Source: Aliidiomarina sanyensis (GTDB lineage: Bacteria; Pseudomonadota; Gammaproteobacteria; Enterobacterales; Alteromonadaceae). From it: a DNA stretch of 64,000 nt. The first letter of the stretch is position 1; each line of letters starts with the position of its first letter. This document shows positions 58,516-64,000 of the stretch, one piece after another. The DNA lies in the NCBI RefSeq assembly GCF_003987175.1, contig NZ_PIPM01000004.1, forward strand, positions 62,001 through 126,000. Reading direction: 5' to 3'. The position numbers were made by a program, and so were the translations under genes. Below the pieces are notes generated by a model, which did not search any database, was not told the origin of the DNA, and saw only the letters and a list, made by a program, of their open reading frames with translations.

Positions 58516-60003
58516 ATGGCTCGCATATTCACTACTGCGGCATTCGCCCTTGTACTCGTTATGAGTAGCTTTGCGATGATTTCGCCCAGTTACGCTGACG
58601 AAACCACCATGGCGACCGGCGAAGGCCAAGTCCGTATTCAAGGCGAACGCGTCCGGTATCGCACCGAAGCCGGTGATACCGTCATCACAAATGAAGATGG
58701 TCAGCCCATCGCGAGTATTTTCTCAACCGCCTATTTCCGGACCGACGTGCGAGATGGGCACACACGCCCAATTACCTTCGTTTTCAATGGCGGCCCCGGC
58801 TCTTCATCGGTTTGGTTGCACCTCGGCCTATACGGCCCGAAGAAAATTGTCGTGCCCAGTGATGCAGAGAATCCTGGCGCAGCGCCTTATGATTTTCGTG
58901 ACAATCCGCACAGCTTGCTTGATGTCTCTGATCTCGTCTTCATTGATCCTGTGGGGACCGGCTTCAGCCGTGCGGTAGGCGAAGGACGCAACAGCGACTT
59001 CTGGGGTGTGCAAAAGGACGCGCGCGTACTCGCTGAGTTCATCCGTCAGTTTGTGACGAAGCATAACCGCTGGAACTCACCAAAGTATCTCTCCGGTGAA
59101 AGTTACGGCACGGCTCGAGTCGGTGCTTTACTAGCCGAACTGCAACATGGCTGGGGTAGCATGACCTTTAACGGTGTGCATTTGATTTCATCCATCGTTG
59201 ATTTCCAAACGACCCGGGTTACCGAAGGCAACGACATGCCGTACATTATGTACTTGCCAACTTACGCAGCGACTGCTTGGTATCACGATGCACTGCCAAA
59301 TCGTCCCGATGAACTCGAGCCGTTTTTGGATGAGGTTCGTCAGTTCGCGCTTGAAGAGTATAGTGTCGCGTTGCTTCAAGGCAGCCGAATTTCCCCTGAA
59401 GCACACGCACGTGTTGTTGAGAAACTGCATCAATATACCGGCTTAAGCACGTCATACATTGAACAGACACGGTTGAGAATTGTCCCGCATCGCTTCTTCC
59501 GCGAGCTTCTACGCGATCGCGGTCAAGTGGTTGGCCGGTTAGATTCACGGTTCATTGGCATTGAGAGTGATGATGCCGGCGAACGTCCGATTGCTGATCC
59601 GTCGGCATACGGGATTGATGGTGCGTATACCGCAGCGATTAACTACCATCTACGCAACAACCTGAATGTAAACCGCAGTGATGAATACCGCATTTTGAGC
59701 GGCCAGGTGTTCGCTGGTTGGGACTGGAGTTTGCCACGGGGACAGCAGCAAGGTTTCCACAATCTTGCGCCGCACTTTGCCGTGACGCAGCAACGCAATA
59801 AAGACTTCCGAATCTTTATCGCCAACGGTTACTACGACGCAGCGACACCCTTCTTCGCAACCGAACACTCATTCAGCAACTATGGAATGGATACTGATCG
59901 TGTTGTCATGAAATATTATGAGTCAGGCCATATGATGTATATCCATCACCCTTCACTGGAGCAGCTCTCTCAAGACCTCCGTGCGTTCTATCGCGGAGAG
60001 TGA
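58516..60003 (+). CDS. Serine carboxypeptidase, S10 family
   Basis: Exported alpha/beta-fold carboxypeptidase of 495 residues with a signal peptide (MARIFTTAAFALVLVMSSFA...). The catalytic triad is visible: Ser196 in GESYG, Asp441 in NGYYDAATPF and His472 in ESGHMMYIH; the oxyanion segment FNGGPGSSS lies at 90-98. It should trim C-terminal residues from peptides in the periplasm, fitting a protein-degrading marine lifestyle. ATGAGGA lies upstream of the chosen ATG; starts at 58471 and 58501 would disturb the signal peptide. Confidence 0.92.
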   Translation: MARIFTTAAFALVLVMSSFAMISPSYADETTMATGEGQVRIQGERVRYRTEAGDTVITNEDGQPIASIFSTAYFRTDVRDGHTRPITFVFNGGPGSSSVWLHLGLYGPKKIVVPSDAENPGAAPYDFRDNPHSLLDVSDLVFIDPVGTGFSRAVGEGRNSDFWGVQKDARVLAEFIRQFVTKHNRWNSPKYLSGESYGTARVGALLAELQHGWGSMTFNGVHLISSIVDFQTTRVTEGNDMPYIMYLPTYAATAWYHDALPNRPDELEPFLDEVRQFALEEYSVALLQGSRISPEAHARVVEKLHQYTGLSTSYIEQTRLRIVPHRFFRELLRDRGQVVGRLDSRFIGIESDDAGERPIADPSAYGIDGAYTAAINYHLRNNLNVNRSDEYRILSGQVFAGWDWSLPRGQQQGFHNLAPHFAVTQQRNKDFRIFIANGYYDAATPFFATEHSFSNYGMDTDRVVMKYYESGHMMYIHHPSLEQLSQDLRAFYRGE

Positions 60004-60024
60004 TAAAGCGAAACAGCGCAAAAC

Positions 60025-60054
60025 AAACGCCCGCCTTGTGTGGGCGTTTGTTTT
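60025..60054 (+). terminator. Intrinsic terminator after the S10 carboxypeptidase
   Basis: AAACGCCC and GGGCGTTT form an eight-pair stem with a nine-base loop followed by GTTTT, 22 bases past the stop. Confidence 0.82.
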
Positions 60055-60196
60055 CACGGACCCGTTCAGTTATACAACTAGACTGGAATTACCTTTACCT
60101 TTAGTTGATTTAGCCGATAAGTAACTTCATACTCGGTAAAATGCTGCAGTCTAGGCTGTAAAGCATTCCCTGAAAAAGCATACAACAAGGATTTGC

Positions 60197-62254
60197 ATGT
60201 TTTTGCGACTCGCCTATTCATCTCGTGCTCGCTCCGCTTGGCGCAATCTCAGTGCTTTGGTTTTGCTTTCCGCGATTCTTGCCCCAAGTGCGCTCGCACA
60301 AGCTATAACGCCGCAGGAAATTGAACGAAGAATTCAAGGTCTGGAATGGACTGAAATGCGTGCCGCGGATCGGGAATGGTTGGCGCGTGCCGTAGATTCC
60401 CTCGATGCTGTTCAATACTTTCATTTATTTGCACGAACCAAGGGATTCTTGCTCTACGCCGATGCGAAAGATGGCGCAGATCGTACCGATGTTCTGAATC
60501 GACTCAGTGAGCTGCAAATTCTTTCGGAGGCGAATAATGATCTCAATGCGCTGACCGGGCTTATTGCCATTGAAGCGGAGATTTATCTTTACTACGAAGA
60601 GATCGAACGCAGTCTTGGGTTAATTCCTGCACTTCACTCCATGATGGAACAAGCATCGCGCCCCCGCGTCCTCTACGAAGCAAACCACACCATCGCTCGG
60701 ATTTTACAACGAGAGGGGCGTTTACAAGAAGCGCTTGAGCATCTCCTTGCTGCCCAACTCCAACTCACGCACCTCGATACGGAGTACACGCCACGGCATC
60801 GACAATCTCTAAACATCCAGATCGCCCGTATTCAGCTGTCCCTCAGCAATTACACAGCGGCATCTATTCTATTAGACAACACCATTGATGAATCCAATCG
60901 CCTGGGCCTAACAGAGCGTCTTCCTGAGCTTTGGTTGATGCGTGGATATGCGCAGCAATACCTCGAAGGCCCCTCCAACGCCGTGGTCGAAATCTTCTTA
61001 CGGGCCGCAGAGACCGCAGAGCAAGAAGGAATCCCACGGGTGCACATGCTCGGCTACAACAATGCAGGAGCAGCACTTCTGCACCTCCAACGTTTTGAAG
61101 AAGCACTTGAATACCTGCGCCTCGGAATTGAAATTGCGGAAGCAATTGGCAATGTAAATGAACGCTCTGTGATGGAATTCAATGTCGGCTATATCGAGGT
61201 CATGCGCGGAAATCATGCAGCGGGCATTGAAAAGATGCGAGCTGCCGGCGATGTTTTCCGCAGTTTCGCGAGTCCGTATCAAGTTGTAATTTTCTTGGGT
61301 CACATGGCACACGCATTTGAACTGGCAGGCATGTATCAAGAACAAGCAGGCGCACTAAAAGAACAACTTGAGCTACGTGAGATCCAATTCACATCGGAGC
61401 GTGATCGTGTTTTTAGCGAGTTGCAAATTCAGTATGAGGCGCAAGAGAAGTCACTACAGATTCAACTACTCGAACAAGAATCTGCGTTACAGCAACAAGA
61501 CATAGAAAACCGGAAACGCAACCAATTATTCACAGTGATTGTGGTCAGTCTCTTAATTGCAATCATCGCACTGATGGCTTTCATTTTTACCCGGATGCGC
61601 CGATTAAACGGGTTGTTAAATCAAGCCAATCACGATCTCAAACTACAAAGCTTACAGGACCCGCTCACCGGCTTGTGGAACCGGCGTGCGGTCAATGAGC
61701 GGATCCGCACCCTGAAATCCACACCAAAAAGAAAAGCGAATTACGCACTTTTCTTGCTCGACATCGATCACTTCAAACAAATTAACGATAAGTATGGGCA
61801 TGATGCGGGTGACGTGGTCTTGCGGGAAGTTTCTCGTCGACTCAGTCAACTAAGCCATCATAATGACCTCGTGGCGCGCTGGGGCGGAGAAGAGTTCTTG
61901 ATCTTGATTGAAAATCCAAATGTCGATGGTCTGCCGGCCCTTGCGCGCCGAATTCTCGACAGTGTGAGTATCGATCCCATTCGTTGCGAAGGGCGCCTTA
62001 TTCGGGTCACACTCAGCGGGGGTTACCTCTACTCACAAACTCCAGTCACTCGGAATAAAGGCCTTAAGTTTGACGACATGCTACGGATTGTCGATATCTT
62101 GCTCTACATGAGTAAGCATCAGGGACGAAACCAAATTACCGGATTAAAGTCTTTGGTCATCAAACAAACCGTGCAGGAAAAAGAGGCCTATCGTGAACTA
62201 CTCCAAAGCGCCGCAGCCGACACTATGGTGATTCCAGGTCCGCGTAAGCGTTAG
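60197..62254 (+). CDS. TPR-repeat diguanylate cyclase
   Basis: A 685-residue protein: signal-like N-terminus to about residue 35, a long helical TPR sensor region in the periplasm, a coiled coil (QYEAQEKSLQIQLLEQESALQQQ), one membrane helix (LFTVIVVSLLIAIIALMAFIF) and a cytoplasmic GGDEF domain with GGEEF at 563-567. The position of the inhibitory RxxD reads HHND, so product inhibition at the I-site is probably absent. The TPR part likely senses a periplasmic peptide or protein. AAGGATTTGC precedes the ATG. Confidence 0.92.
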   Translation: MFLRLAYSSRARSAWRNLSALVLLSAILAPSALAQAITPQEIERRIQGLEWTEMRAADREWLARAVDSLDAVQYFHLFARTKGFLLYADAKDGADRTDVLNRLSELQILSEANNDLNALTGLIAIEAEIYLYYEEIERSLGLIPALHSMMEQASRPRVLYEANHTIARILQREGRLQEALEHLLAAQLQLTHLDTEYTPRHRQSLNIQIARIQLSLSNYTAASILLDNTIDESNRLGLTERLPELWLMRGYAQQYLEGPSNAVVEIFLRAAETAEQEGIPRVHMLGYNNAGAALLHLQRFEEALEYLRLGIEIAEAIGNVNERSVMEFNVGYIEVMRGNHAAGIEKMRAAGDVFRSFASPYQVVIFLGHMAHAFELAGMYQEQAGALKEQLELREIQFTSERDRVFSELQIQYEAQEKSLQIQLLEQESALQQQDIENRKRNQLFTVIVVSLLIAIIALMAFIFTRMRRLNGLLNQANHDLKLQSLQDPLTGLWNRRAVNERIRTLKSTPKRKANYALFLLDIDHFKQINDKYGHDAGDVVLREVSRRLSQLSHHNDLVARWGGEEFLILIENPNVDGLPALARRILDSVSIDPIRCEGRLIRVTLSGGYLYSQTPVTRNKGLKFDDMLRIVDILLYMSKHQGRNQITGLKSLVIKQTVQEKEAYRELLQSAAADTMVIPGPRKR

Positions 62255-62255
62255 G

Positions 62256-63053
62256 TTAAGCGGATCGGACTATGGTGCGACCAATCTGACGATACCAACG
62301 GACGCCTGCCCATATTGATCCCAAAATGTAGGGGATCCCGCCGAGCACCCACATAATGAGACCGGCAAGCTGCTGGTCTGCAAGGTCTCGTGATTCACCA
62401 TAGAAAGGCTCCGCACCAAAGGTTAACAACGCGCCCAAGAATCCTGTATGCATTAAGGTGAAGAGCAATGCTAAAAACGCAAAAGCAGACTTCTCTCGAT
62501 TGGCATACAAGCAAGCCCACCAAAACCATATCGCCGTGATCAAGAAACAAAAGTGTTCAAATACGTGCACCCACGGATTCTCAATTGCCAGCATATAAAA
62601 GGTTGGAATGTGCCAGAACCAAATCATAAATCCATGCAAGTAGGCACAAAGCATGGGGAAGCGGGTAATTTTGAATGCTGCATGCCAGAACGTGCGTAAC
62701 CATTGCCCTCCAACCGCGTAAATTTGCGGTAGAGGTTTCGCAATCGCGAATAACGGGGCAATGACCACCATGATCAGCATGTGTTGTGTCATGTGGGCGG
62801 CTGAGCTTGTTTCAGCCCAGTCATCAAGCGGTCCGAGCATGGTAATAAACGTAATCACTGCGGTGCCATGGAATAACCAAAATGCCCCGCGTTTGACGGG
62901 TGTCCGTCGGCTACCCCACAGATAAAGCCCCCAAAAAATCAGCAGCAAGAACGCAGAGAGCAGCGCGGCGACTTGGTCTTGCCCGCCACTGGTAAACGGA
63001 TTGTGCGCCAGTGCCGGTAACGGCAGCAAACCGAACAGCAGTAACCAACGCAT
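62256..63053 (-). CDS. ctaG: Cytochrome c oxidase assembly factor CtaG (caa3 type)
   Basis: Membrane protein of 265 residues from the ATG at 63051-63053, with about seven hydrophobic helices. The family histidines appear in HMTQHMLIMVVIAPL, GFMIWFWHIPTFY and TLMHTGFLGALLTF. CtaG of this type helps deliver copper or otherwise assembles the oxidase. It begins four bases after the oxidase gene, on the same strand. A longer frame runs back into that gene but lacks support. Confidence 0.9.
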   Translation of the reverse strand: MRWLLLFGLLPLPALAHNPFTSGGQDQVAALLSAFLLLIFWGLYLWGSRRTPVKRGAFWLFHGTAVITFITMLGPLDDWAETSSAAHMTQHMLIMVVIAPLFAIAKPLPQIYAVGGQWLRTFWHAAFKITRFPMLCAYLHGFMIWFWHIPTFYMLAIENPWVHVFEHFCFLITAIWFWWACLYANREKSAFAFLALLFTLMHTGFLGALLTFGAEPFYGESRDLADQQLAGLIMWVLGGIPYILGSIWAGVRWYRQIGRTIVRSA

Positions 63054-63057
63054 GAAA

Positions 63058-64000
63058 TTAGCCCCACACCATGGGTAAGCCAATGAACACCGCGACACTA
63101 CTCCAGAAAACGCCAAGAGTGTAAGTCCACCAAGGGCGAAGCACGATAGGCTCGTAAGGGAATGCACTACCGACGTACCCCAAACGCACGCGCATGGCTT
63201 GCATCAGAGTCAAAATTGCGCCCAATCCACAGTGAAAAATCAGATAGGCGAGCATCACAAACAAGACCGCATCATGGGCACTTTCTTGTAACTCAAGGGG
63301 TGCCAGTGCAGTGACCGTCACAAGCAACGCAGTTTGCACCAAGCCCACAAAGCCGATCAGCCAGAAATTCCGCTCGAGGCCATCGTCGTAGCTTTGCTTT
63401 AATAGACGGACCTGCAGGTGATAAAAGAACACCATGGCACTGAGCAACACCCCCGAGAACAACAAAATAGGTACATTCAATGGACTGGTATCCGGCATCG
63501 ACCAATTGGGGGCCACCAACCACAAATAAAGCCACCCAAATAATAGCGACAAATACAATGCACCGTTCGCCATGAGGGTCACGATCATTCCCCACAAGCC
63601 TGGGCCATCGAAGGTGCGCGAATGCAGTGGCAATTCGGGATGATCGTAGGGCGTTGGAGGCGCCATTTTGGGGTGTGCCCCGTTCTCCCAACTCCAACGC
63701 AATAAGAACACCGCCGCCAATACACAGCCCACAATCGCGAGCGGATAGAATCGAATCAATAAACTAACGCAGACGAGCGCCAAAGCGAGGGAACCCAGTA
63801 ACGGCCACCAGGAATGTGTCGGAATATGGAAAATCGATACTAATTTGCCGCTAATGGCTTCCGTTCCGAGAAGTTCGCGCCGTCCATGCCGGATTTCTGT
63901 GAGGGCATGTTTACCTTCAGGGATTGAGCGCAGCAAGCTCGGATCATCCCACAAAGGGTGACGTGAGCTCACTTCAGGGAGCGATGCAAAATTATACGAC
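63058..64000 (-). CDS. Cytochrome c oxidase subunit I/III fusion (C-terminal part)
   Basis: The frame is open to the window edge; about 314 residues are visible. It starts in the tail of subunit I (SYNFASLPEVSSRHPLWDD, typical of the segment after the last CtaD helix) and continues without a stop into a region with about seven more helices of the subunit III type (DGPGLWGMIVTLMANGALYL, LLFGWLYLWLVAPNW). This marks a fused CtaD-CtaE polypeptide of a caa3-like oxidase. The heme-copper core lies beyond base 64000. Confidence 0.85.
   Translation of the reverse strand, partial: SYNFASLPEVSSRHPLWDDPSLLRSIPEGKHALTEIRHGRRELLGTEAISGKLVSIFHIPTHSWWPLLGSLALALVCVSLLIRFYPLAIVGCVLAAVFLLRWSWENGAHPKMAPPTPYDHPELPLHSRTFDGPGLWGMIVTLMANGALYLSLLFGWLYLWLVAPNWSMPDTSPLNVPILLFSGVLLSAMVFFYHLQVRLLKQSYDDGLERNFWLIGFVGLVQTALLVTVTALAPLELQESAHDAVLFVMLAYLIFHCGLGAILTLMQAMRVRLGYVGSAFPYEPIVLRPWWTYTLGVFWSSVAVFIGLPMVWG

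Overview
The window reads as a stretch of chromosome from a free-living marine-type gammaproteobacterium, most likely Alteromonadales and possibly Idiomarinaceae. That placement is inference from gene order and protein style, not from a search. Supporting it are the classical gammaproteobacterial blocks trxA-rho/rhlB-gppA, ubiE-ubiJ-ubiB-tatABC-tatD, gmk-rpoZ-spoT and recC-recB-recD, plus an Mg-type HemB, a cytochrome c oxidase subunit I/III fusion with CtaG, an NhaC-type antiporter and several c-di-GMP proteins. No phage, integrase, transposase, CRISPR array, tRNA or rRNA was seen. Coding density is high and only the rho leader exceeds 300 bases without a convincing gene.

Layout. 1-5.1 kb: 5' part of rho, trxA, then divergent rhlB-gppA, convergent with hemB, whose terminator lies inside gppA. 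5.1-13 kb (minus strand): ubiE-ubiJ-ubiB-tatA-tatB-tatC, an extra periplasmic coiled-coil gene, tatD and a membrane diguanylate cyclase broken by a frameshift. 13-22 kb: recG behind a GNAT-nitrilase fusion, an NhaC antiporter, then ridA-spoT and rpoZ-gmk. 22-31 kb: LemA plus a long M48 peptidase, a hydrolase, Fpr, a PH-domain pair, a periplasmic binding protein, an ATP-grasp ligase and a peroxiredoxin. 31-40.6 kb: recCBD. 40.6-51 kb: a LysR/azoreductase pair, a small barrel-like protein, rimO, a GGDEF-EAL protein, a lipoprotein, deoD, a META lipoprotein, an ECF sigma/anti-sigma/YbjQ operon and an SbtA-like transporter. 51-60 kb: a 5'-nucleotidase lipoprotein, an MFS carrier, a pgsB-pgsC-pgsW poly-gamma-glutamate operon, TspO and an S10 serine carboxypeptidase. 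60-64 kb: a TPR-GGDEF protein and the end of a terminal oxidase operon.

How the genes work together. Most of the window is housekeeping: transcription termination and RNA decay (Rho, RhlB), ppGpp turnover (GppA, SpoT, RpoZ nearby), ubiquinone synthesis joined to Tat export, and recombinational repair (RecG, RecBCD). Three c-di-GMP genes (one frameshifted) and an ECF sigma module provide signalling. The most interesting accessory block is the compact pgsBCW operon: it has no pgsA-like gene beside it and carries a perfect inverted repeat just upstream of the pgsB ribosome binding site.
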